Source: SZUA-430 sp964647355
GTDB taxonomy: Bacteria > Pseudomonadota > Alphaproteobacteria > Micropepsales > Micropepsaceae
Length of the DNA: 64,000 nucleotides
NCBI GenBank assembly: GCA_964647355.1
Contig: CAZYGK010000005.1
Location: 1-64,000, forward strand
Direction: 5' to 3'
The notes below the pieces were generated by a model. The model had not been told where the DNA came from, did not search any database, and was given only the letters and a program-made list of their open reading frames with translations. Below are positions 8,866 through 16,635 of the stretch, piece by piece. How positions within the stretch are numbered: the stretch's first letter is position 1; each line of letters begins with the position of its first letter. Both the position numbers and the translations under genes were made by a program.

Positions 8866-9873
8866 TTAACTCGTTTGCGGTTGCGCCAGGTTCGCCAAGA
8901 ACTGCCGCGTACACGCCTCCCACGAGAAGGCCGTCGCGAAGGCACGACACACTTCGGATTTCAGCGTCAGCGCGCGCCGCGCGGCGGCGCCCAAATCCTC
9001 ATCCAGCACGCCGGCCGTCGCGTTGCCGCCGATAATGTCGTTCGGCCCTTGCACCGGATAGGCGGCGACAGGCAGTCCGCTCGCCAGCGCCTCGAGCACG
9101 ACGAGCCCGAACGTATCGGTGCGCGACGGGAACACGAACACGTCGCTCGCCGCATAGTAACGCGCGAGCTCCGGCCCGAACTTCGGCCCCGTAAAGCGCA
9201 CGTTCGGGTATCTCGCCCGCAGCTCGGCAAGCTGGGGCCCGTCGCCGACGACCAGTTTCGAACCCGGCAGATCGAGCTTCAGGAAGTCCTCGACGCTCTT
9301 CTCGATCGCGACGCGCCCGACATAGAGAAACACCGGCCGCGGCAGATCGAGCCAATCCTTTTCGCCCGGCTTGAAGAGATCGACATCGACGCCGCGCGAC
9401 CAAAGCCTGAGATTCTGAAAGCCGCGGGCTTCCAAGTCGCGTTCCAGCGTGCGCGTCGCCACCATCACTGCGGTGGCCGGCCCGTGAAACCAGCGCAAGC
9501 CTGCATACGGCCAAGACGGCGGAATGCCGAAGCGCGCGTTGATGTACTCCGGAAAGCGCGTATGGAACGACGTCGTGAACGACAGCCCGCGCCGCATGCA
9601 GTTGCGCCGTGTGGCAAGGCCGAGCGGCCCTTCCGTCGCGATGTGGATCGCGTCCGGTTGAAACGCATCGATCACGCGCCCAACCGCGCGCCGCGCAAAC
9701 AGCGCCAAGCGAATCTCGGGATACGTCGGCATCGGCACCGTTCGAAAGCCTTGCGGCGTCACGAACTTGACGACGTGCCCAAGCCACTCAAGTTCGCGCC
9801 CCAGCGTCTCCAGTGTGCGCACCACGCCGTTGACCTGGGGCGCCCACGCGTCGGTCGAGATCAGTATCCGCAT
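8866..9873 (-). CDS. GT4-type glycosyltransferase
   Basis: 335 residues from the ATG at 9873. The N-terminal Rossmann half begins MRILISTDAW followed by the NGVVRT glycine-rich loop. The C-terminal half has the nucleotide-sugar motif FPSRTDTFGLVVLEALASG (an E/D-x7-E variant). These features fit GT4 enzymes acting on lipids, related to mannosyl- or diacylglycerol glucosyltransferases such as MgtA. The acceptor cannot be told from sequence. It is the first of three co-directional genes with the SulP transporter and carbonic anhydrase. The open frame upstream to 10044 has no ribosome site. Confidence 0.88.
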   Translation of the reverse strand: MRILISTDAWAPQVNGVVRTLETLGRELEWLGHVVKFVTPQGFRTVPMPTYPEIRLALFARRAVGRVIDAFQPDAIHIATEGPLGLATRRNCMRRGLSFTTSFHTRFPEYINARFGIPPSWPYAGLRWFHGPATAVMVATRTLERDLEARGFQNLRLWSRGVDVDLFKPGEKDWLDLPRPVFLYVGRVAIEKSVEDFLKLDLPGSKLVVGDGPQLAELRARYPNVRFTGPKFGPELARYYAASDVFVFPSRTDTFGLVVLEALASGLPVAAYPVQGPNDIIGGNATAGVLDEDLGAAARRALTLKSEVCRAFATAFSWEACTRQFLANLAQPQTS

Positions 9874-10234
9874 GCGTGCCTGGATTGAGGGTTCGCAGCC
9901 GCTATTTCGCAGGCTTCCAGGCGCCACAGCAACCGATGACGCAACGGAATCCCCGTCGCGATTTGTTGCACCGCAACAATAATTCTTGAATGCAAGCGCG
10001 CTCCAGGTACCCGGCGCAAGCACCAGGAAAAAGAGAAGAAACACAGATAAATCAAAGCGTTAACGAACGACCCGCTGGAATCTGTGAACATTTAGCGCTT
10101 GATTTACTCGTCCACTGCTTCCATATTTGTGCAGCGCAGTAAGGCGCAAGCCTTGCTCCGCAGCCCATTCCTGGGCGTTTCCTCCCTTAAACTTGGGCCG
10201 CTTGGCACCCGCCTCGCGGCCCTTTTTCTTGGGC
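9874..10234. other. 361-bp intergenic region
   Basis: No convincing gene. The part from about 10020 to 10100 is relatively A+T-rich and is the likely promoter zone for the minus-strand glycosyltransferase. A hairpin with an 8-bp stem (one G-T pair) and GCAA loop lies at 10138-10157. It could end transcription of the GNAT gene from the minus strand, although no T run follows. The minus strand between 10075 and 10237 is open and lysine-rich but has no start codon or ribosome site. Confidence 0.5.
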
Positions 10235-10783
10235 TCAGCCTTCGCGCCACCAGCCGCCGGCCGAAGGCACGCCGTTCGCGCCGCCGTTCAGCGCGCGCTG
10301 CATCAAGACGATGTCGACCCAGCGCCCGAACTTGAAGCCGACGCCTTCGACCGTTCCCGCATGCGTAAACCCGTGGCGGGCGTGCAGGCCGATCGACCCC
10401 GCGTTGCCGCTATCGCCGATCACCGCCACGACCTGCCGCACGCCGAGCGCCTCGCAGCGTTCGATGAGCGGTGCGAGCAGCGCCGATCCCGCTCCGCGCC
10501 GCCGGTAGTCGTCGCGGATATAGACGGAGTCTTCGACCGTGTAGCGATAGCCCTTGCGCGGCCGGAACAGCGAGGCATACGCAAAGCCGACCGGCACGCC
10601 GGCGTCGGTCGCCACCAACCACGAAAGCCCATGCGTCAGGGACGTGCGCCATTTCTCCTCGAAGTCGACGACGGACGGCGGCACTTCGTCGAACGTGCCG
10701 AGCCCGTGCAAAACGTGATGCGCGTAGATCGCCTGCAGCGCGCCGATGTCGCCGATGCTCGCGTCGCGAACCTGAAGCGTCAT
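10235..10783 (-). CDS. GNAT N-acetyltransferase, phosphinothricin/methionine-sulfoximine type
   Basis: 182 residues from the ATG at 10783. The GNAT fold shows the acetyl-CoA loop RDDYRRRGAGSALL and the late IGDSGNAGSIGLHARHGF segment that is characteristic of the PAT/MnaT (YncA) group. That group acetylates phosphinothricin, methionine sulfoximine or related amino-acid analogues. Its ATGA overlaps the stop of the upstream amidohydrolase gene, so the two are translationally coupled. The physiological substrate is unknown. The open frame to 10828 is not needed. Confidence 0.88.
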   Translation of the reverse strand: MTLQVRDASIGDIGALQAIYAHHVLHGLGTFDEVPPSVVDFEEKWRTSLTHGLSWLVATDAGVPVGFAYASLFRPRKGYRYTVEDSVYIRDDYRRRGAGSALLAPLIERCEALGVRQVVAVIGDSGNAGSIGLHARHGFTHAGTVEGVGFKFGRWVDIVLMQRALNGGANGVPSAGGWWREG

Positions 10784-11703
10784 TGCGCCGCTTGAGCGGA
10801 TGGCACCGTCGAACGCAAGAAGCGCCAATCGACCTCGCCCATCGCGCGGATCAGCGTTGTCATGGCAAGCGTCACGCGCTTCAAACCGGCCGTACGCTCG
10901 ATGCGATCTTCATCCATATAGAGTGCGCGGTTGATCTCGATTTGCAGCGCGTGCAAGCCCAAAGCGGGCCGCCCGTAATGCTCCGTCGAAAACCCGCCCG
11001 CGTAAGGATTGTTCCGCACCACCGCAAAGCCCTGCATGCCCAGCGCCCGCTCGATCATGTCGGTCAGCCGCCTGGCGCACGACGTCCCGAACCGGTCGCC
11101 GAGCACGATGTCCGGACGCGTTGCGCCGATGTCCTGGTCGAGCGGGCCACCGACGGACGGCATCGAGTGGCAATCGATCAACACCGCGTAGCCGAACTTC
11201 TGATGTGCCGATTCGATCTGCGCGCGCAGCGCCGCGTGATAGGGCTTGTAGTAAGTCTCGATCCTGGTTTGCGCCTCCGCGAAGGTGAGCTTGCGCGGGT
11301 AGATCTCCGCCCCATCGCGCACGACGCGCGCGATCGTGCCCAAGCCCGCCGCAACGCGCGGACTGCGCGCATTGACGAACGGCGGCAGCGGCCCGTCGAA
11401 CATGGCAGGGTCGAGCTCGTAGGCCTCACGGTTCGGGTCGACGAACGCGCGCGGGAAATGCGCTTTCAGAAGCGGCGCGCCCAAAGCCGGCGCCGCCCCG
11501 AAGATTTCATCCACAAAACTGTCTTCCGAACGCCGGATCGCCGTCCCATCGAGACGCGTCGCCTGCAAAAAGCCCTTGGGATAAACCCGCCCCGAATGTG
11601 GAGAAGCAAAGACGAACGGCAGGGTTTGTTCCGCCGGTGCGACCACCTCGAATGGGGGATCGATAGAAGGCCCCCGCTTGTCGCTACCGCCCGTTAGCCG
11701 CAC
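10780..11703 (-). CDS. N-formylglutamate amidohydrolase family protein
   Basis: 307 residues from a GTG at 11703. Family signatures include FASPHSGRVYP near residue 33, the DPNREAYELD segment, IDCHSMPSVGG and LQIEINRALYMDE near the C-terminus. Zinc-dependent members hydrolyse N-formyl-glutamate in histidine breakdown or similar N-acylated acids, but no hut genes are nearby. It is divergent from cpdR, a pairing I recognise from other alphaproteobacteria. It is coupled through a 4-bp overlap to the downstream acetyltransferase. A diverged paralogue lies at 44338. Confidence 0.87.
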   Translation of the reverse strand: MRLTGGSDKRGPSIDPPFEVVAPAEQTLPFVFASPHSGRVYPKGFLQATRLDGTAIRRSEDSFVDEIFGAAPALGAPLLKAHFPRAFVDPNREAYELDPAMFDGPLPPFVNARSPRVAAGLGTIARVVRDGAEIYPRKLTFAEAQTRIETYYKPYHAALRAQIESAHQKFGYAVLIDCHSMPSVGGPLDQDIGATRPDIVLGDRFGTSCARRLTDMIERALGMQGFAVVRNNPYAGGFSTEHYGRPALGLHALQIEINRALYMDEDRIERTAGLKRVTLAMTTLIRAMGEVDWRFLRSTVPSAQAAQ

Positions 11704-11901
11704 GTTTTAACCTTTGTTTGAGGCCGTTAGTGGAACATCGTTGGCTTGCGCGATCAAGCCCGCTGCCGCCGCATGCAGGTTGCAAAACTAACCCTTTGGC
11801 GGCAAAGGCTTGGCTGTTGCAGCGATTCCGCCGTAAGATTCGCGGGTGCGTTGCCGGGGGTGGCCGGCAAACAACCGTAAACCGGGGGCACGAAGGGAAC
11901 C

Positions 11902-12267
11902 ATGGCGAAGATACTGCTCGCGGAAGACGACGAATCGATGCGCCGTTTTCTGGCGACCGCTCTGGAGCGAGCCGGCCACGAGGTCGCCTCGTTCAGCCAA
12001 GGCGATGAGGCGCTCGACTGCCTCGAAGCGGGCAGCCGCTTCGACCTCCTCTTGACCGACATCGTCATGCCCGTGATGGACGGCATCGAACTCGCCCGCA
12101 AAGCGGCCGACGTCGCGCCCGGCATGAAGATCATGTTCATCACCGGCTTTGCCGCGGTCGCGCTGAACCCGAAAAGCAACGCCCCGAAGGACGCCAAAGT
12201 CCTCTCCAAACCGTTCCACCTTCGCGACATCGTGACCGAAGTCGAACGCTTCATGGCGGCGGCGTAG
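11902..12267 (+). CDS. cpdR: CpdR-like single-domain response regulator
   Basis: 121 residues, a receiver domain alone. The acidic pocket is the DD pair in LLAEDDES, the phospho-acceptor Asp lies in LLTDIVMPVMDG, and the conserved Thr and Lys follow in FITGF and LSKPF. Length, the PKDAKVLSKPFHLRDIV ending and the position between the divergent amidohydrolase and tRNA-Val fit CpdR. In Caulobacter and rhizobia the unphosphorylated protein primes ClpXP degradation of cell-cycle factors and is phosphorylated through the CckA-ChpT relay. The identity rests on motif and context, since single-domain receivers look alike. Confidence 0.85.
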   Translation: MAKILLAEDDESMRRFLATALERAGHEVASFSQGDEALDCLEAGSRFDLLLTDIVMPVMDGIELARKAADVAPGMKIMFITGFAAVALNPKSNAPKDAKVLSKPFHLRDIVTEVERFMAAA

Positions 12268-12300
12268 GTCGTAGACTCCAACGCTAACGAATGAGCGCTT

Positions 12301-12326
12301 GTCCTGGAAGTCGGCGCTCCCAGGAC
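12301..12326 (+). terminator. hairpin downstream of cpdR
   Basis: A perfect 7-bp inverted repeat, GTCCTGG/CCAGGAC, with a 12-nt loop lies 34 bp after the cpdR stop. There is no T run, so intrinsic termination is uncertain; it may instead protect the 3' end. Confidence 0.35.
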
Positions 12327-12425
12327 TCGTGCACCCCATTGAATGTTGAGCGCCCTGCTCGCTAACACTTCGTTTACCGCGAAGCACCGACCGTGGCCCC
12401 TTGAGCATATTCGGGGGGAAGTGCG

Positions 12426-12917
12426 ATGCGCGTATTCGGGGCCACAGTGGCCATAACGGCCGTATTCTGTGCGTTTGCCGCCGACGCTGACGACACCGTG
12501 GATCTCCGGGACACGATGGCCCGCGTGGAAGCGCTGATGAAGGGGCAGGGCGTCGATGTTGCGGGTTACGCGACAAGCGCCGCGCCCGCGCTCGAATTCG
12601 TGAGCGCCGCGCACCCATACCTGCAAGGCAACGACGGCGGCTATGCCGGCGGCGTCGTCTACGTCAGCGACGAGCGCATCGAAGCCTGCACCGACCTCAT
12701 CCTGATCCACGAACTCGTGCACGACGCGACGGTCAAGCACCGCCTGTTCGCATCGGTCCCGCTCGCCGACCTCAAAGACGCGATCGAAGCGCTTGCCGAC
12801 GCTGTCACCGACGACGCAGCCGCATCGCCCTACCGTCCCGGCTGCGTGACCCACCGCCGGTTCGCCTGGAAAGGCCCGGAATTGGCCAAGCTCGCCATGG
12901 CCGCACCCGCGCCTTAA
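12426..12917 (+). CDS. small secreted HExxH protein, unknown
   Basis: 163 residues. Residues 1-19 look like a signal peptide (short positive start, hydrophobic core, cut after FAADA). The mature part contains HELVH at residues 95-99 followed by ATVKHRL, which resembles a zinc-metallopeptidase core with a possible third ligand His a few residues later. The remainder has few charged clusters and no other domain I recognise. I therefore call it a probable periplasmic metallohydrolase-like protein of unknown function. It is isolated between cpdR and tRNA-Val, and a GGGGGGAAG ribosome site precedes the ATG. Confidence 0.7.
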   Translation: MRVFGATVAITAVFCAFAADADDTVDLRDTMARVEALMKGQGVDVAGYATSAAPALEFVSAAHPYLQGNDGGYAGGVVYVSDERIEACTDLILIHELVHDATVKHRLFASVPLADLKDAIEALADAVTDDAAASPYRPGCVTHRRFAWKGPELAKLAMAAPAP

Positions 12918-12997
12918 CACCTTGTTTTGAAGGGGCAGCATCGCTATACGGTTCGCCTCCCGAACGCGGGTCTTGGCCCGCGGTTCGACTGAAGTGT

Positions 12998-13072
<75 letters not shown>

Positions 13073-13112
13073 CCCTTCGCCTTCGGCTTCGGGTGGCTTA
13101 CGCCACTTGAGT

Positions 13113-13181
13113 GTCCCCCGACTTGTCCGCCGTAGCTTTAGCGAAGGCGGAAGCTTGAGCGAAGCGAAAGCGAAGGGGGAC
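13113..13181. repeat. nested palindromic intergenic repeat
   Basis: Outer arms GTCCCCC (13113-13119) and GGGGGAC (13175-13181) enclose inner arms TCCGCC (13126-13131) and GGCGGA (13146-13151), with GCGAAGCGAAAGCGAAG-type purine repeats between. It sits just after the 3' end of the minus-strand oxygenase gene and just beyond tRNA-Val. It is probably one of the dispersed palindromes of this genome. Confidence 0.55.
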
Positions 13182-13193
13182 TGGATCGCCCCC

Positions 13194-14009
13194 CTACATC
13201 GTCTCGTTGTAGTGCCGCCCGGCAAACGTCATGGGCTGCGACAGCCACATCACCATGATCATGTCGCGCACGCCCGACGTCGCGCCGAGCAGCTCGCGCC
13301 CGTGATAGCTCTGCCGCTGCGCGCAATCGTTGACGGCGAACGCACCGGCGCTGTTGCTGAGGAACGGGAACCGCTTGGTCTCCTTGTACGAGCGCCCGAG
13401 CAGCCGATAGGCGAGCGGCAGCTTCGTGTAGAGCGACGTACCGAGATCCGACTGGCCCTCGCTGTGCGGCAGATAGAACAGCATCGTCACGACGCGCGGC
13501 TGCCCGTCCGGATGCGGCTTGATCCGGTAGTCCTGAAAATCCCTGACCAGCGACACGCTCGGATACATCGGCTGCGCGAGCACGTCGTCGGGCGCGCAGC
13601 CCAGCCGTATCGCCACATCGTGCCGGAACTTCGTGAAGACGGCGCGCCGAACCTCGTCGCCTTCCAGCGCGGAGGTGATGTCCTTCCAGAGCGCCTGCTT
13701 CGCCGGTTCGATGCGTTCGATCTCGCCTTCCGACAGGAACAGCTGGTCGCGCGTGGATTCGCCTTTGTCGTTGTGCCAGCGCTTGATGTTGAGCGGCCGG
13801 TACGCGCTGCGCGCCGGCAAGCCCGCCATGATCGCGCCGTACACATCGTCGGGAAACACGTCGCGGAAGAACGCATGCTGAAACGGCGCATCGCAGACGT
13901 CGGTCGTCTGCACGCAATGCACGAGATGTTCGACGATCCGGTCGCGGCGCGAGGGCGCGGCGGCGTGCGCGGACGGCGCCCGAACAGGCGATGCTTCGAC
14001 GATCGACAT
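13194..14009 (-). CDS. 2OG-Fe(II) oxygenase-like protein
   Basis: 271 residues from the ATG at 14009, which has a good AGGGGA ribosome site. The iron-binding triad is readable: an H-x-D in KPHPDGQP, a distal His in QSYHGREL, and an Arg in SGVRDMIMV that would hold 2-oxoglutarate. The jelly-roll core begins around MYPSVSLVRDF. The N-terminal 60 residues are alanine-rich. There is no signal peptide. Substrate unknown. The frame stays open upstream to 14624 through a palindromic repeat and into an HGG-type gene; separate translation from 14009 is more likely because of its own ribosome site. Confidence 0.75.
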   Translation of the reverse strand: MSIVEASPVRAPSAHAAAPSRRDRIVEHLVHCVQTTDVCDAPFQHAFFRDVFPDDVYGAIMAGLPARSAYRPLNIKRWHNDKGESTRDQLFLSEGEIERIEPAKQALWKDITSALEGDEVRRAVFTKFRHDVAIRLGCAPDDVLAQPMYPSVSLVRDFQDYRIKPHPDGQPRVVTMLFYLPHSEGQSDLGTSLYTKLPLAYRLLGRSYKETKRFPFLSNSAGAFAVNDCAQRQSYHGRELLGATSGVRDMIMVMWLSQPMTFAGRHYNETM

Positions 14010-14624
14010 GCGCGCAATTCCCCTGACTGGCCTCGGAGCGCATGTGGCACGCTGACGGCGCAGTCCCGCGTTGATCTGCGTCAAGGCCAACCCCTTGGCA
14101 GGGGAGGAGAGGGGGTACCCAACCCATTTCCGAGCGAACAACCCCATGTACCCGAGAGTTAGGGGTGAAGCGTTTCCCGATTTCGCTGCCCCCCTCGCTC
14201 TGTCATCCCGGCCGAGCAAAGCGGAGCGGAGCGAGAGCCGGGACCCAGGGTCGACGCTCCCAGCGTTGCCGGACGGCACGTCATCCCTGGGTCCCGGCTC
14301 GTAAGCTACGCCGCGCCGCCCGGCGGCGGGCTTCGCTAACGTCCGGGATGACAGTGTTGAGGATGGAAACGCCCGAGCGTCAGCCACGAGCCTGCGCGCC
14401 TCGCGGACGAGCGCGCGCAAACCGGCCGCTTCGCGCGCCCACGCGGCACCTCTGACGCCATGTTTCCAAGCATTGCGATTGCCGAGCGGCGCCCCGCCGC
14501 GCGCGCCGTGAAAGCGGCAGACGTGACAGCCGCGAACGGCCGGCGCCCGGCACGGCAGCTTCGTCCGCTTCGAGCGGCTACGGCAGCGCGGCGCCGTTTG
14601 CAGCCTTGTGACCATTGAGGGCAT
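14010..14624 (-). pseudogene. HGG-motif protein with C-terminus replaced by repeat and lost stop
   Basis: The ATG at 14624 (or 14615) overlaps the 3' end of the preceding gene. The first 80-90 codons encode a small basic protein with the pattern LQTAPRCRSRSKRT, CRAPAVRGCHVCRFHG and GGAPLGNRNAWKHG. That is a cysteine/histidine cluster plus the GNRNA-KHG motif shared with many phage-like or chromosomal small proteins of rhizobia. After about codon 90 the frame runs into the palindromic repeat at 14200-14354 and meets no stop for 615 nt. It continues in frame into the oxygenase gene at 14009. The normal C-terminus and stop therefore appear lost. Formally this could be read as one 476-residue fusion. 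Confidence 0.6.
14200..14354. repeat. long nested palindromic repeat A
   Basis: Outer arms CTGTCATCCCGG (14200-14211) and CCGGGATGACAG (14343-14354) enclose inner arms of 14 nt (GCCGGGACCCAGGG at 14237-14250, complement at 14285-14298). It shares both arm sequences with the copies at 19676 and, for the outer arms, 27819. It lies inside the read-through frame of the HGG-motif gene. Confidence 0.85.
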
Positions 14625-15180
14625 GACCGTTTCCTTTGCGCGGGGCCGGGGCGTGCGGCCCGGGGATGCGAGGCACGGGGCTCATGTCGAGACCGCTCTC
14701 GCCGCGAATGACGCGGTGCTCCACGGTGACGGTCTTGGGCAAGCCTACGCCGCGGCGCCGATCGAGCGCCTCGACCAGCGCCGCGTAAGACCGCGACAGC
14801 CGCGCCGCATGCGCCAAATTCTCGGCCCGAGCCGCTTCCGGCGTGACCGGATGGGCCGCCCGGCGAAAGCACTCCATAGCGGCGTTGTGACAAGCAACCA
14901 GCTGCGCGCCCAACATGCCCTCAAGCTCGCTACGCGGCGCGACGCTCACTAGAGCCGCAAACGCGGCCGTAGCCGTAGTTCGCCGGTCCTCCTCACTCCC
15001 GGGATTCGCAGACAACGCTGCCGTCGTCTGCCGGGCGATCATCATATTGAACGCCTCGACCGAAGACCCGCCGATCTCCCGCATCATGGCAGCCCCGGCG
15101 CCACCCCCCACCGCCCCGCGTTCGCCGACCCGCTCCTGTGGGCCGCTGGTGTGGTTCGTCGTCTTGCCGTCGTTGGTCAT
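14578..15180 (-). CDS. conserved hypothetical protein, partner of the HGG-motif gene
   Basis: 200 residues from the ATG at 15180, with AAGAGGG upstream. The start has a polar GPQERVGERG segment, then a glycine-rich stretch with AAMMREIGGSSVEAFN. A helical middle part (LGAQLVACHNAAMECFRRA, SRSYAALVEALDR) and a Pro/His/Lys-rich tail follow. I recall similar proteins in rhizobia in tandem with HGG-motif proteins, often in phage-like or accessory settings, but the function is unknown. The following HGG frame overlaps its end by about 40 bp. A good promoter and an inverted repeat sit directly upstream. Confidence 0.7.
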   Translation of the reverse strand: MTNDGKTTNHTSGPQERVGERGAVGGGAGAAMMREIGGSSVEAFNMMIARQTTAALSANPGSEEDRRTTATAAFAALVSVAPRSELEGMLGAQLVACHNAAMECFRRAAHPVTPEAARAENLAHAARLSRSYAALVEALDRRRGVGLPKTVTVEHRVIRGESGLDMSPVPRIPGPHAPAPRKGNGHALNGHKAANGAALP

Positions 15181-15193
15181 CGTGCTGTTTGCC

Positions 15194-15218
15194 CTCTTAC
15201 CTTCAGATAAGGTAAGAG
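15194..15218 (-). promoter_or_regulatory. 10-bp inverted repeat at the transcription start, operator candidate
   Basis: CTCTTACCTT (15194-15203) and AAGGTAAGAG (15209-15218) form a perfect 10-bp inverted repeat with a 5-nt centre. It begins 2 bp downstream of the predicted -10 box and covers the expected +1. It also overlaps the AAGAGGG ribosome site of the gene starting at 15180. A repressor bound here would block transcription. If transcription starts further upstream, an RNA hairpin could hide the ribosome site. Confidence 0.55.
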
Positions 15219-15219
15219 A

Positions 15220-15248
15220 ATAATAGAACATATCAAGAACATTGGCAA
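15220..15248 (-). promoter_or_regulatory. sigma70-type promoter for the gene at 15180
   Basis: On the minus strand TTGCCA (15248-15243) is followed after 17 nt by TATTAT (15225-15220). This is a near-consensus -35/-10 pair, unusually good for such a GC-rich genome. It is placed to transcribe the 15180 gene. Confidence 0.6.
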
Positions 15249-15250
15249 GG

Positions 15251-15264
15251 ATCGCGTACGCGAT
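15251..15264. promoter_or_regulatory. perfect 14-bp palindrome
   Basis: ATCGCGTACGCGAT is its own reverse complement. It lies just upstream of the -35 box at 15243-15248, a place suited to a dimeric regulator. Confidence 0.4.
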
Positions 15265-15325
15265 GCCCGACTGGGAGGTGGACCAGCCGGATAGATTTCT
15301 TAGGAGTTACAATTGGTTGGTCAAT

Positions 15326-15355
15326 GTTATACGCAAACGGCAGTTTGCGTATAAC
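15326..15355. repeat. 13-bp perfect inverted repeat with 4-nt loop
   Basis: GTTATACGCAAAC (15326-15338), loop GGCA, and GTTTGCGTATAAC (15343-15355) pair perfectly. It is the strongest hairpin in the 303-bp region 15181-15483, which otherwise holds no credible gene. No T run follows on either strand, so it is not a standard terminator. It may be a transcription end, an operator or a recombination site. Confidence 0.6.
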
Positions 15356-15483
15356 CGACACCGGCAGGCCCTTGGACGACGGACTTTATCGCTGAGCCCG
15401 AGCGCGCTCTTGTCAGGCTCAGCTGAAGGAAGCCGGAAGACGCGACATTACCGCGGCCGCAACCGCTGTGGGATCGTCCTGCG

Positions 15484-16464
15484 CTAGAAAATTTCGCGAA
15501 AATACAGCGACACTGCGCCGCCGTCTCCGAGCGCGCGCTCGTCAAATTCAATTGACACGCTTGTAGGCGTCACGTGGGTCATCTTTACAGCGGGCGTCGT
15601 CCCAACGGGATGCATCACGATATTCGTTGATCGAAAGGGGCTTCCAAAAGTGATCGTGAAGTCGCCAACCCCATTGTCGGAGACGCTTGACACGTTCTTA
15701 CCCTCAACAAATTCGAATATGCCTCGATTTAGCCTGAAAACGACGAAGGCATCTCGCTCGCTATCGTAGCCCAGTGGCCTGCCCGCATCGGCTGAAACGG
15801 TTAACTGCGGCGGGCCGTGATAGTGGTGCGTGCCGCCGATGATAGTGATCGGCGCAATCGGAGCTTCAAGTGAACCAGCGATCGTTGGCGACGTTGGCGG
15901 TCGCTCGAGCGTCGAAGATGTCTCCCGTTGAAGGGCAGCGCCGGCAAACTTCTTGATCTTTTCAATGATGGTCAGAACCTCACTAGACTTTACGCTTAGG
16001 TCCGTCCAAATGGGTCGCCCATCTTTGTACGTGTCAACGATGGTGGCGACACCGCTCGCTACGTCAAGGCGGTAGTTACCTAATTCAACCCGCTCCATTT
16101 TCTCGGAGGGAGGGCGCTTACCAAAGACTGGCCATCGCTCCAAAATTGCGACGCAATACCAGTGTAAGGTATCATCTGGGCCGCCGTTGCGCTCGGCAAG
16201 GCCCGCGGCAAGCGTGCCACGGGTCACCTCGTAGGTTCGTCGCGCAACATCAGTAAGTGGCGTCCACTCCGATGGACTTCTTGAAGGCGATCGCCATTGG
16301 GCGAACCGCAGGTCCATGTGCAAGGCGTACCAAAGCGCCGCGATCAGACTGACAACCACGACCGCAAGCCAAAGCCAGCTCATGCTGGGTACCACAAGCG
16401 CCAGTGCGCCCGCCGCAATGGCGATCAGTCCGAGAATAGTTGATGTTCTGGTTGAAGAATCCAT
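15484..16464 (-). CDS. membrane-anchored protein with phage-tail-like C-terminal domain
   Basis: 326 residues from the ATG at 16464; a GTG at 16500 is also possible and neither has a clear ribosome site. Residues about 10-50 hold two adjacent membrane spans. The middle (about 60-170) is a mixed domain that I do not recognise. A Ser/Thr/Pro-rich linker leads to a C-terminal beta-rich part with NVSSVSDNGVGDFTITFGSP, a pattern that resembles repeats in phage tail fibres and related adhesins. Codon choice looks less GC-biased than the neighbours, consistent with acquired DNA. It is divergent from another unknown membrane protein at 16636. Function unknown. Confidence 0.65.
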   Translation of the reverse strand: MDSSTRTSTILGLIAIAAGALALVVPSMSWLWLAVVVVSLIAALWYALHMDLRFAQWRSPSRSPSEWTPLTDVARRTYEVTRGTLAAGLAERNGGPDDTLHWYCVAILERWPVFGKRPPSEKMERVELGNYRLDVASGVATIVDTYKDGRPIWTDLSVKSSEVLTIIEKIKKFAGAALQRETSSTLERPPTSPTIAGSLEAPIAPITIIGGTHHYHGPPQLTVSADAGRPLGYDSERDAFVVFRLNRGIFEFVEGKNVSSVSDNGVGDFTITFGSPFRSTNIVMHPVGTTPAVKMTHVTPTSVSIEFDERALGDGGAVSLYFREIF

Positions 16465-16603
16465 TCTGGATTCATAGCACCATGACCGCTCGTCGCGCAC
16501 CGTTGGCTATTCTGTGGACGTTGTTGCCGTGCGGCCTGAAAACAGTCGTGTCTTCGCGTGGCGAGCACGATGCCGTTGCCGTGTTCTTTCAAACCCGACA
16601 AAA

Positions 16604-16616
16604 TATTGACACAATA
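16604..16616 (+). promoter_or_regulatory. TTGACA box within a short inverted repeat
   Basis: TATTGACACAATA is a 5-bp inverted repeat around a 3-nt centre and contains a perfect TTGACA -35 box. It lies 20 bp before the ATG at 16636, in the gap between two divergent genes. No good -10 box follows, so an operator role is as likely as a promoter. Confidence 0.3.
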
Positions 16617-16635
16617 GGCTTTGCAGTCTGTCCAA

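Noticed and set aside
10075..10237. Lysine-rich open stretch on the minus strand after the GNAT gene
   Set aside because: No start codon with a ribosome site, and it overlaps the GNAT end; not enough to call a gene.
15242..15487. 81-codon plus-strand frame over the palindromes
   Set aside because: No ribosome site or family likeness, and it contains the perfect hairpin, so it is unlikely to be coding.
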